64,000 bases of DNA from Planctomycetota bacterium. Its GTDB lineage: Bacteria; Planctomycetota; Planctomycetia; Pirellulales; Pirellulaceae. The position numbers and the translations under genes were made by a program. Each line of letters begins with the position of its first letter. Position 1 is the first letter of the stretch. The stretch is taken from the NCBI GenBank assembly GCA_026692845.1, contig JAPLNM010000034.1, positions 87,125 through 151,124 on the forward strand. The letters are read 5' to 3'. The notes beneath the pieces are model-generated. The model worked only from the letters and a program-made list of their open reading frames with translations. It had not been told where the DNA came from and ran no database searches. This document shows, piece after piece, positions 42,703 through 49,384 of the stretch.

Positions 42703-42889
42703 TTCCTGGCAGGCGTGGCAAGCTGGGAGCCATACGTCGAACGCCTTCTCATTGCGGCGTAACTGCAAGGCAATCGGGCCTTTGGAAACAAAAGTTTCCG
42801 TTACGCCGAAGCCAGCGAGAGGAGGTTCGACATGCCCAGGACGAAGAAAGAGACAGCCACCCTCGTTCGTCAGGAGGACGTGGCCCCGG
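42703..42889. repeat. 187-bp direct repeat, copy 2
   Basis: Partner of 41799-41985, including the structured leader and the first codons of the 42832 gene. Confidence 0.92.
42755..42808 (+). promoter_or_regulatory. Three-way-junction leader element, copy 2
   Basis: Same stems as copy 1: outer 42755-42763 with 42800-42808; inner GGAAAC/GTTTCC at 42784-42789 and 42794-42799; AAGGC/GCCTT between. Relative to copy 1 it differs by one junction base and two loop bases while every stem base is kept. Ribosome site GAGGAGG follows before ATG 42832. Confidence 0.65.
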
Positions 42890-43431
42890 TGTTCGTCCTC
42901 GGCGATGTTCTGGAGATCGACGCCCCCGCCACGAAAAGTCGCCGTCTCATCGTCGCAGAGATTCGCCAGTATGCTGTCGGGTCGGTTGGCCCGATGGTCG
43001 ATTACGTCCTCAATGGCGATCCCGAAAGTCCACAAATTCGGCTTCGCTTCCTGCGAAACGAAAATGCCAAGCTCCGGCCACTGGTGCTGACTCTGTACGA
43101 CAGTCTCGCATACGACGAAGGCTTGCTCGCTGTTGTCAGGGACGAATCAGCGAGGTTGACGGTTCAAGGCGACACGGACTCATCAAATATCTCTGCCGAT
43201 ATATTCTGGCGAATATATGACGTGACGGATTCGCATATCAGCAGCGTGAATATCCGGTCCAAAATAGGCGTCACCGATGCCGCTATCGAGTATTGGGAGT
43301 ATTCCCGCCTGACCGACATCGAAGGCGTCGAGACGGAAGAGTTCATCTTCGTGGAGATGAACAAGGCTGACGGATGGTTCCAGATTTGGCGTGGGGTCGA
43401 AGTGGCGGCGGGCAAGATTGCTGCGGCATGA
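42832..43431 (+). CDS. Hypothetical protein with structured leader
   Basis: 199 residues with a very good ribosome site. A basic N-terminus (PRTKKETATL) precedes an alpha/beta body (DVLEIDAPATKSRRLIVAEI, RLRFLRNENAKLRPLVLTLY) and an acidic end (EGVETEEFIFVEMNKADGWF). No signal peptide, no membrane helix and no recognised family. Its 5' leader and first 20 codons are duplicated 904 bp upstream. It converges on the gene at 43449. Confidence 0.65.
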   Translation: MPRTKKETATLVRQEDVAPVFVLGDVLEIDAPATKSRRLIVAEIRQYAVGSVGPMVDYVLNGDPESPQIRLRFLRNENAKLRPLVLTLYDSLAYDEGLLAVVRDESARLTVQGDTDSSNISADIFWRIYDVTDSHISSVNIRSKIGVTDAAIEYWEYSRLTDIEGVETEEFIFVEMNKADGWFQIWRGVEVAAGKIAAA

Positions 43432-43437
43432 TCGCCA

Positions 43438-43458
43438 CACGTCGATCATTACGACGTG
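43438..43458. terminator. Hairpin between convergent hypothetical genes
   Basis: CACGTCG (43438-43444) pairs with CGACGTG (43452-43458). It lies between two stop codons and overlaps the last codons of the minus-strand gene. No T tract, so only a candidate. Confidence 0.4.
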
Positions 43459-43871
43459 CTTGAGCGAACATCAACGGTAATATCGAAATGCTCGGCGTGG
43501 GCTGGGTCTGAAGTCTCCAGATCGAACTCGTCCTCATCGTCGGTCAGGCTGACCGCAGCCCAAATGACTTTCAGGTTTGGAAAGTCTTCCCGCTTCGACC
43601 TGAGCAAATCAAGAACGTCGTCCCGAATTCTCTTGGGCATTCGGTCAATATCGTCAAAGAAAATGGCCTCAATTGAGCCATCGGCGAGAATCTGCTCGAC
43701 GCTCACTGTTGGAGGCGAGGCGTGCCACTTGAGTCCTGCGTGGTCAAGAGCCGCCTTCACAATCGACGCTATTTCGTCTCGGCTCCTCCCCCGGAATAGG
43801 ACGTTCAGCCTGTGGTCGATCCACCATGCCAGTTTGTGTTCACGGGTGTTGGTCACGGGAATACTCGGCAT
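43449..43871 (-). CDS. Hypothetical acidic protein
   Basis: 140 residues from ATG 43871, with AGGAG twelve bases before. It contains AIFFDDIDRMPKRIRDDVLD and FPNLKVIWAAVSLTDDEDEF, which recall the Walker B and sensor strands of an AAA protein, but there is no Walker A. It may be a remnant or a divergent NTPase-like domain. Family not recognised. Confidence 0.55.
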   Translation of the reverse strand: MPSIPVTNTREHKLAWWIDHRLNVLFRGRSRDEIASIVKAALDHAGLKWHASPPTVSVEQILADGSIEAIFFDDIDRMPKRIRDDVLDLLRSKREDFPNLKVIWAAVSLTDDEDEFDLETSDPAHAEHFDITVDVRSSTS

Positions 43872-43962
43872 TTCGGTATGATGCTCCTGTAACGGCTATC
43901 GTAGCCGCATACTCATGAAGGCCGCAGATCAAGCGCCAGTCTGAACGAAAGAAGATTGCGAA

Positions 43963-44358
43963 ATGCCCTGGATCGAATGGTACAACTCGCTCGCCAAACC
44001 CTCTTGGACACCTGCCCCGGCGACCATCGGGATGATCTGGCAAATTCTCTACCCAATCATCCTGGTCAGCTTCGGGTTCGTGTTCGTGCAGATGTTTCGT
44101 GGCAAGGTCCGTTGGCTGGTGGCGTTGCCCTTCGCCATCAACCTCGTGGCGAACCTGATCTTCACTCCGATCCAGTTCGGGATGCGGAACCTGCCCTTGG
44201 CGGCTGCGGATATTCTGATCGTGTGGACGACGATCCTGTGGATGATGGTCGCCGTCTGGCGGCATTATCGCTGGGTCGCCGTGGCCCAGGTGCCGTACTT
44301 CATCTGGGTGTCATTAGCGACCGTGCTGCAACTGTCGATCACGGCGATGAATCGGTGA
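43963..44358 (+). CDS. tspO: TspO/MBR family membrane protein
   Basis: 131 residues with about five membrane helices and the Trp-rich pattern of the TspO/benzodiazepine-receptor family: WIEWYNSLAKPSWTPAP at the start, MIWQILYPIILVSFGFVF, and LIVWTTILWMMVAVWRHYRW later. TspO proteins bind porphyrins and other stress metabolites. It is somewhat shorter than the usual ~155 residues. The AraC-type gene begins in its stop codon (GTGA overlap), so the two are coupled. Confidence 0.85.
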   Translation: MPWIEWYNSLAKPSWTPAPATIGMIWQILYPIILVSFGFVFVQMFRGKVRWLVALPFAINLVANLIFTPIQFGMRNLPLAAADILIVWTTILWMMVAVWRHYRWVAVAQVPYFIWVSLATVLQLSITAMNR

Positions 44359-45347
44359 AGAAGGGATACCTTTCTGGCATAGGAGAAGGACAGGTCGCAA
44401 TCGAAATAGTAAGACGCAACATCACCGGCAACTTGTACGATCCTCGTAACGGCGATCAGGCGATTCGCACGCAAAGCCTGAAACTCGACCGAAAGCCCAC
44501 CGATCCGGCCCGCACTAACTACTTTTCCATCTATTTCATCGAATCCGGTTCCGGGACATTTTGGGCCGACGCATCCAGTTTTGAATTCGGTCCTGATTCG
44601 CTGCTGTTCTTCGTCCCTTATCAGCACGTTCGGTTCGTCCCGGATTCGCCCGTCTGCGGCGAGGTCATCCAGTTCCACGCCAACTTTCTCTGCGTCGAGA
44701 CGTTCCACGCCGAAGTCGGTTGCAGCGGTGTCCTGTTCAATGACCCCTACGGCATTCCCGTGGTCCCGTTGGACGAACAGGCGAAGCCAGAAGTGATGAA
44801 CCTAATCGAGCGCATTCGGAAGGAGCAGAGCAACAGCGACCTTGCGTTTGGCGAGGTCATGCTCGCTTATCTCAAGGTGCTGCTGATTCTCGCCGCACGT
44901 CTCAAGTCGCCCAAAGCCGGTGTCTGCGTGCCTGGAGCGAATGACCTTCGACATCCGGCTCTCGTCCAACTGCGTGATTTGATCGAACAGAACTACCGCA
45001 CACTGCATTCACCCGCCGAGTACGCCAAACGGCTGCACATGACGGCGAAGACGCTCGGCAGGATCGTTCGGGAAAACTTGGGGACCACGCCGACCGATCT
45101 GATCCGTAACCGCATCCTGATCCACGCCAAGTGGCAACTGCTTCACACTCTGAAGCCGGTCAAGGAAATTTCACTGGAGCTTGGCTTCAGTGACGAACTC
45201 TATTTCAGCCGCCTATTCAAAAAGGCGACTGGCTTTTCCCCAACCTTCTTCCGGGAATTCGAGACGGAGATTCGAGGCGGGAGCAATCTGTCCATGTTTT
45301 CGGCCCATGCGCCCATTCTGCGTTCTGCCGCAGCTTCCGATACTTGA
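44355..45347 (+). CDS. AraC-family transcriptional regulator
   Basis: About 330 residues. The N-terminal cupin sensor is recognisable (FSIYFIESGSGTFWADASSF, LLFFVPYQHVRFVPDSP). The C-terminal pair of HTH motifs is intact (SPAEYAKRLHMTAKTLGRIV and VKEISLELGFSDELYFSRLF, with KKATGFSPTFFRE). GTG 44355 is chosen because it overlaps the tspO stop; the much longer open frame upstream only shadows tspO. Next to a DUF417 gene, the layout recalls rclR-rclC, so it may sense oxidants such as hypochlorite (inference). Confidence 0.85.
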   Translation: MKKGYLSGIGEGQVAIEIVRRNITGNLYDPRNGDQAIRTQSLKLDRKPTDPARTNYFSIYFIESGSGTFWADASSFEFGPDSLLFFVPYQHVRFVPDSPVCGEVIQFHANFLCVETFHAEVGCSGVLFNDPYGIPVVPLDEQAKPEVMNLIERIRKEQSNSDLAFGEVMLAYLKVLLILAARLKSPKAGVCVPGANDLRHPALVQLRDLIEQNYRTLHSPAEYAKRLHMTAKTLGRIVRENLGTTPTDLIRNRILIHAKWQLLHTLKPVKEISLELGFSDELYFSRLFKKATGFSPTFFREFETEIRGGSNLSMFSAHAPILRSAAASDT

Positions 45348-45405
45348 ATCATGGCGGTGAGAGAACTGATGACTCGCCGCCCCTGGCTCTAACGGGAGAT
45401 ACAAA

Positions 45406-46035
45406 ATGGGCATGATGAAGCTGTTTGAACTGGCGTCTCGGATGGACAAAGTGGGTGTGACCCTGACCAGGGTGGGTCTGATCGTTGTGCTGGTCTGGAT
45501 CGGGGGACTGAAGGCGTTCCGGTACGAAGCGGACGGCATCGTGCCGTTCGTCGCCAATAGCCCCACGATGAGTTTCTTTTACGCTGACCCCGGCAACTAC
45601 AAGGCCCACAAGAACCCGGAGGGCGTGCTGAACGCCGACAATCGAGCTTGGCACGAAGCGAACCGGACCTACGAGTTCGCCTATGGCTTGGGAACTGTGA
45701 TCGTGCTGTATGGCTTGTTGCTCTGCCTGCATCCCTGGCTTCCGCAGGCGGCGGCAGTCGGGAGCTTTCTGGTTTTCACGATGTCGTTCGTCACGCTGTC
45801 GTTCCTCATCACAACACCCGAATGCTGGGTTCCAGCCCTTGGCGATGCCCAACATGGATTTCCTTACTTGAGCGGAGCCGGGCGTCTGGTCGTCAAAGAT
45901 GCGATCATGATGGGGGCGGCGCTCGTGACGATGGCCGATTCAGCGAAGGCATACCTCAGAAAACGAGCATCGTCTGTCGAGCAATCGAAATTCGCTGTGA
46001 CAGAGGAGCGACTACTCACGGCGAGCGTGGGATAG
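45406..46035 (+). CDS. DUF417/YkgB-RclC-like membrane protein
   Basis: 209 residues, four membrane helices. The family pattern is clear: GLIVVLVWIGGLKAFRYEAD, PFVANSPTMSFFY, and near the end LITTPECWVPALG and GFPYLSGAGRLVVKDAIMMG. In E. coli the member RclC belongs to the reactive-chlorine response under an AraC regulator, as here. GGGAGA precedes ATG 45406. It probably forms an operon with the AraC gene upstream and the VOC gene 15 bp downstream. Confidence 0.85.
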   Translation: MGMMKLFELASRMDKVGVTLTRVGLIVVLVWIGGLKAFRYEADGIVPFVANSPTMSFFYADPGNYKAHKNPEGVLNADNRAWHEANRTYEFAYGLGTVIVLYGLLLCLHPWLPQAAAVGSFLVFTMSFVTLSFLITTPECWVPALGDAQHGFPYLSGAGRLVVKDAIMMGAALVTMADSAKAYLRKRASSVEQSKFAVTEERLLTASVG

Positions 46036-46050
46036 TCCGGGAAGATAGGA

Positions 46051-46602
46051 ATGACCATGACACTTGATGCAACATCACGCCCGATTGATCCACAGGTCCG
46101 CATCGGCCACGTTCACCTGAAGGTCGCCGACTTGGAGCGGGCGCTGCGGTTCTACTGCGGTGTCCTCGGCTTTGAATTGACCCAGCGATACGGAACGCAA
46201 GCAGCGTTCATTTCAGCGGGTGGGTATCACCATCACATCGGTCTGAACACCTGGGAGAGCTTGGGCGGGTCGCCGCCACCACCGGGAACGACGGGCTTGT
46301 ATCACACCGCCATCCTGTATCCGACTCGAAGGGCGCTGGCCGATGCTCTCCAACGTCTCATTGACGCAGGCATTGATTTAGACGGAGCCAGCGATCACGG
46401 CGTCAGCGAAGCGCTCTACCTGCGTGACCCGGATGAGAATGGCGTCGAGTTGTATTGGGACCGACCGCAGGATGAGTGGCCTCGGACGCCGCAGGGCGAA
46501 ATCTCGATGTTCACAAGGCGACTCGATCTGAACGGCTTGTTACGAGAAGTTGAAGCCGAAAGAAATGTGCCGAAGGTCGGCGATGGGCCACAGGACTTGT
46601 GA
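46051..46602 (+). CDS. VOC-family (glyoxalase/extradiol dioxygenase fold) protein
   Basis: 183 residues. The first metal-binding unit is IGHVHLKVADLERALRFYCG, the middle has HHHIGLNTWESLGG and TTGLYHTAILYP, and the last unit has LYLRDPDENGVELYWDR with the conserved Glu. The His/His/Glu set needed for a mononuclear metal is present, so ring-cleaving dioxygenase or lyase activity is possible. Substrate unknown. It ends the stress block on this strand. Confidence 0.85.
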   Translation: MTMTLDATSRPIDPQVRIGHVHLKVADLERALRFYCGVLGFELTQRYGTQAAFISAGGYHHHIGLNTWESLGGSPPPPGTTGLYHTAILYPTRRALADALQRLIDAGIDLDGASDHGVSEALYLRDPDENGVELYWDRPQDEWPRTPQGEISMFTRRLDLNGLLREVEAERNVPKVGDGPQDL

Positions 46603-46637
46603 GAGGTCAGTCGGTTCCGGCGAACGCCGCCTGCGTC

Positions 46638-47033
46638 CTATTTCTTCTTTCTCCTCTTCGCCGCCAACTTCTCGTTGTCCTGCTTCACCCTCAGCTCCAC
46701 GATTCGCTCGATCAACTTGAGGGGCATCGGTTCATCGAGCGGAAACTGAAGATTGCCCTTCGGCCCGGCGTAACGTGCGACCGCTTTCTCCAAAGCCTCG
46801 TCCCCGGAGATCGGCGGGTATAACCCGATGTGCTTCTTCCAGGCTGCGAAGTAGACGAGAATGCCGTGCTGCTTGAAGGCGGGCATCTGGTAGCTGATGA
46901 CTTCCGTGGCATCGGGCGCAGCGTTGCTGATCGTCTCCCGCACCTTCTCAAGAACGGCCTGCAAGTCGGCGGGGAACTGCGAGATGTATGTGTCGATGTC
47001 GGTGGGTGGTTTCGCCTTCTCCGACTTTTTCAT
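46638..47033 (-). CDS. DUF1801/YdhG-like protein
   Basis: 131 residues. The pattern DIDTYISQFPADLQAVLEKV, APDATEVISYQMPAFKQHGI and YFAAWKKHIGLYPPI is the YdhG/DUF1801 fold, and KGNLQFPLDEPMPLKLIERI closes it. AAGGAGTG before ATG 47033 fixes the start. The C-terminus is a Lys-rich tail (AAKRRKKK). The family is structurally related to iron-chaperone-like proteins; no role is established for this member. Confidence 0.82.
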   Translation of the reverse strand: MKKSEKAKPPTDIDTYISQFPADLQAVLEKVRETISNAAPDATEVISYQMPAFKQHGILVYFAAWKKHIGLYPPISGDEALEKAVARYAGPKGNLQFPLDEPMPLKLIERIVELRVKQDNEKLAAKRRKKK

Positions 47034-47114
47034 GTCTCACTCCTTCCTCGCATCGACTCGACCAGCCGAAACATTTCGTCGTCGCCCGCATTTCGTGCGG
47101 ACAGGCCGAGTTGT

Positions 47115-47435
47115 TCAGCCGCCAACAGGAGTTCGTCCCATCGCCTGTAAGAGCCGTTGGAGGGTGTCAAGATAGTGGGCAAGGGCCGCTCGTCCTTTCT
47201 TGGTCAGGTGGTAAGTCGTCTTTGGACGACGACCAACGAAGGCTTTCTCGGACCTGATATATTCTGCTTCTTCGAGCTTCTGGAGTTGTAGCCCCAAGCT
47301 CCCGTCCGCTATTTCCAGCCGCTTTTTCAACGTTGTGAAGTCGTGAGGCCCGTCAAGTTGTAGTGCGGTCAACACGCCCAATCTCAACGGGCCATGAACG
47401 GTGGTATCGAGGCCGTTGAAGTCAATTGGCGGCAC
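47115..47435 (-). CDS. Winged-helix regulator (ArsR/PadR-like)
   Basis: 106 residues starting at GTG 47435. A single winged helix: HGPLRLGVLTALQLDGPHDF, TLKKRLEIADGSLGLQLQKL (recognition helix), then the wing RRPKTTYHLTKKGRAAL. This is the short HTH type often encoded beside a membrane protein it controls. The gene overlaps the membrane-protein gene upstream by 14 bp. Confidence 0.82.
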   Translation of the reverse strand: MPPIDFNGLDTTVHGPLRLGVLTALQLDGPHDFTTLKKRLEIADGSLGLQLQKLEEAEYIRSEKAFVGRRPKTTYHLTKKGRAALAHYLDTLQRLLQAMGRTPVGG

Positions 47436-48048
47436 GGTTTGCTACCCCATCTCGCAATTGAACCCACTGGATGGCAACACCCGTCAGGTAGCCAACGGCC
47501 ATCAAACAATGAGCGATGGGGTAGCTGTAATGTGGGTTGACGACGGGGAGCAGCATCCCGGCGAGCAACGTGGAGATGGCGAGGCCGAGACAGTAGTAAC
47601 GTTCCCTGCTCCTCAAGGCGCTGCGAACCAACATCAAGGTGAAGACAAGGAGGATACCGATGCTGGTAGCATAGAGGGCCGCTGTTCGTGCGGCTCCAAT
47701 GGTGTCACTCAGGAATGTGGCTAACGTGTATCCGCACGCAGCAATCCACACAACGGCGTAGATGACGACAGACACGAGAACTTGCAAGTTGATTTCGTGG
47801 CTGACGTTAGGGGTGCGCTGAAATCGCAGGAACAGCCCCACAGGGACGAGGACCATGATCGCAGCAAATGGCACTACCTGGAGCCAGTCGTTTTCCATCA
47901 GAAGGCTGACGACCGCCGCTCCAACTGCTGTGAGGGCCAACACGATGCCGAATCTCAGCATTCCCTTACCGAAAGACAGGTGCAGACCCATCGCCCGCTG
48001 AATGACACCGAGATCGCCGTTAATGCGACCGATTACGTCTTCTGACAT
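47422..48048 (-). CDS. Six-helix membrane protein, unknown
   Basis: 208 residues with six membrane helices (for example LRFGIVLALTAVGAAVVSLL, VVPFAAIMVLVPVGLFL, LAISTLLAGMLLPVV). A short cytosolic N-terminus (MSEDVIGRINGDLGVIQRA) precedes them. No transporter signature was recognised. It is translated with the winged-helix regulator. The two form a unit seen in many bacteria: membrane protein plus its repressor. Confidence 0.7.
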   Translation of the reverse strand: MSEDVIGRINGDLGVIQRAMGLHLSFGKGMLRFGIVLALTAVGAAVVSLLMENDWLQVVPFAAIMVLVPVGLFLRFQRTPNVSHEINLQVLVSVVIYAVVWIAACGYTLATFLSDTIGAARTAALYATSIGILLVFTLMLVRSALRSRERYYCLGLAISTLLAGMLLPVVNPHYSYPIAHCLMAVGYLTGVAIQWVQLRDGVANRAAN

Positions 48049-48073
48049 GACTGGCCCTCGCCTGAATGCACTT

Positions 48074-48107
48074 ACTCAAATCCACTGTGTACTCAACGCA
48101 TTTGAGT
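48074..48107. promoter_or_regulatory. Inverted repeat before the membrane-protein/regulator unit
   Basis: ACTCAAAT (48074-48081) and ATTTGAGT (48100-48107) are perfect inverted arms, with a further TACTCAA half-site between them at 48090-48096. It lies 26 bp before the gene start, a natural operator position for the winged-helix regulator. Confidence 0.45.
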
Positions 48108-48140
48108 GTACGGCAACCCGCAGGTGTCGTCAAGTGTTTT

Positions 48141-48806
48141 TCAATGCTCCGGCAACCTGATCTCGACGCCGTATTTCGGTGCGACGGCGAGCAGCTTCTC
48201 GATCTCATCCTTCGTTGGCGGTAAGGCCGTCGTTGCTCCCTCGGCGAACGGCACGCCGACCTCGAAAAACATCTGCTCCAGACCTGCGGGAGCGACCGAG
48301 ATCAGCATCCTCGCCGGTTGACCGCTCTCGTTCTTGAATGAGTGGGGTGTCCCGACCGGCATGTTGGCGAATGTCCCGGTCTTCGCCACGATCTTCTCGC
48401 CGTGGATGGTGAATGTGATCGCACCTTCCAAGATGTAGAAGCCCTCTTCCTCCCGGCTGTGAACGTGCGGGGGAGGACCGCCGCCCGGAGGCACGATGGC
48501 TTCCCATACGGCGTATTTGCCGTTCGTCTCGTCGCCGGTCGCTAGAAAGCGGTAAACGTCGCCGACGACGGCGATGGTACGGCCTTCTCCTGGCTTTCTG
48601 AGAACGGGGGCGGCTGGCGATTTCTTCTGGTACGTCTCGACCTGCCGCTCAACTTCTTTGATCGCCTGCTTCAGTTCCTTGAGCTTTGCCCGATATTGCT
48701 TGGCTCGGTCTTTCGTGCCGGGGCTTTCCAGTGCCAGTGAAGTTCGGCTTTGGCTGGTACGGAGTCCTCCAAGTTTTCTGCGCAGTTCTCGTTCGACCGG
48801 GTCCAT
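48141..48806 (-). CDS. Cupin protein with helical N-terminal extension
   Basis: About 221 residues from ATG 48806 (AAGAAGGA upstream; GTG 48836 is an alternative). Residues ~1-60 are charged and helical (KQYRAKLKELKQAIKEVERQ). The cupin follows, with PPPHVHSREEEGFYILEG as the first motif (two His and a Glu) and VGTPHSFKNESGQPARML as the second with its His. The metal site is thus complete. Enzyme or sensor role unknown. It is divergent from the MerR operon. Confidence 0.8.
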   Translation of the reverse strand: MDPVERELRRKLGGLRTSQSRTSLALESPGTKDRAKQYRAKLKELKQAIKEVERQVETYQKKSPAAPVLRKPGEGRTIAVVGDVYRFLATGDETNGKYAVWEAIVPPGGGPPPHVHSREEEGFYILEGAITFTIHGEKIVAKTGTFANMPVGTPHSFKNESGQPARMLISVAPAGLEQMFFEVGVPFAEGATTALPPTKDEIEKLLAVAPKYGVEIRLPEH

Positions 48807-48882
48807 TCGATCATCCTTCTTTTGACGCTGCGCCACACGGGAACTTCTGGCGACGATTTGCGGTTGATTCCTGGGGGATCAC

Positions 48883-48914
48883 TTGACTCTGTAGTATACT
48901 CCAGACTGTAGAAT
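48883..48914 (+). promoter_or_regulatory. MerR-type promoter with 20-bp spacer
   Basis: TTGACT (48883-48888) and TAGAAT (48909-48914) are separated by 20 bp, the over-long spacing that MerR regulators untwist. The spacer holds the dyad at 48886-48907 (ACTCTGTAGT then ATACTCCAGACT), very like the ZntR operator of the zntA promoter as I recall it. It serves the gene at 48949 and probably the whole operon to 52184. Confidence 0.7.
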
Positions 48915-48948
48915 ACGCCCACGGTCGCTGGTTGCGAGGTTGCACTTG

Positions 48949-49347
48949 ATGAAGACCATGAAAATCGGAGAGGTCGCAAAGCTCTCAGGAACAGGGATCG
49001 AAACGATTCGGTTCTATGAGAGAGAAGGTTTACTGCTGGAACCGGAACGCCGACCATCTGGCTACCGGCAGTACGACGAGTCCACGGTCGAACGCTTGGA
49101 ATATATCAGGCGGGCCAAGGAACTCGGCTTCACGCTGGCCGAAATCCGAGAACTGATGGAGTTGTCATTCGTGAGCCAAACCTGCTGCGACCACATTCGC
49201 CAGCGAGCCGATGCGAAGATTGCCGACATCGAGAGCAAGATTCGCAGCCTTCAACAGATGAAGCGTTCGCTCGGCAAGATTGTGGAGCAATGCCGGACCA
49301 AGAATTCCACTGACAATTGCCCGCTGGTTCACAAGACGAAGAAGTGA
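48949..49347 (+). CDS. MerR-family metal/thiol-type regulator
   Basis: About 132 residues. ATG 48949 has GAGG nine bases upstream. The winged helix is typical (IGEVAKLSGTGIETIRFYER, PSGYRQYDESTVERLEYIRR), followed by the dimer helix and a Cys-containing C-terminal loop. Cys79-Cys80, Cys115 and Cys124 match the spacing of the Zn/Pb/Cd sensors and of the MerR Hg triad (35 then 9 residues apart). The next gene, 37 bp on, is a nitric oxide reductase. So this regulator may respond to NO acting on a Cys-metal site rather than to metal alone (inference). Confidence 0.88.
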   Translation: MKTMKIGEVAKLSGTGIETIRFYEREGLLLEPERRPSGYRQYDESTVERLEYIRRAKELGFTLAEIRELMELSFVSQTCCDHIRQRADAKIADIESKIRSLQQMKRSLGKIVEQCRTKNSTDNCPLVHKTKK

Positions 49348-49384
49348 TCCACCGGGCAGAGAAGAACTCGACTGAAAGAATGTC

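Noticed and set aside
41851..42808. Integron attC sites for the duplicated palindromes
   Set aside because: The outer arms end in AAC/GTT as attC sites do, but the core does not match the RYYYAAC/GTTRRRY consensus, no L boxes are visible and no integrase is seen. Kept only as one possibility in the leader finding.
43956..44354. N-terminal extension of the AraC frame
   Set aside because: It overlaps tspO in another frame and has no family match; the AraC protein starts at GTG 44355.
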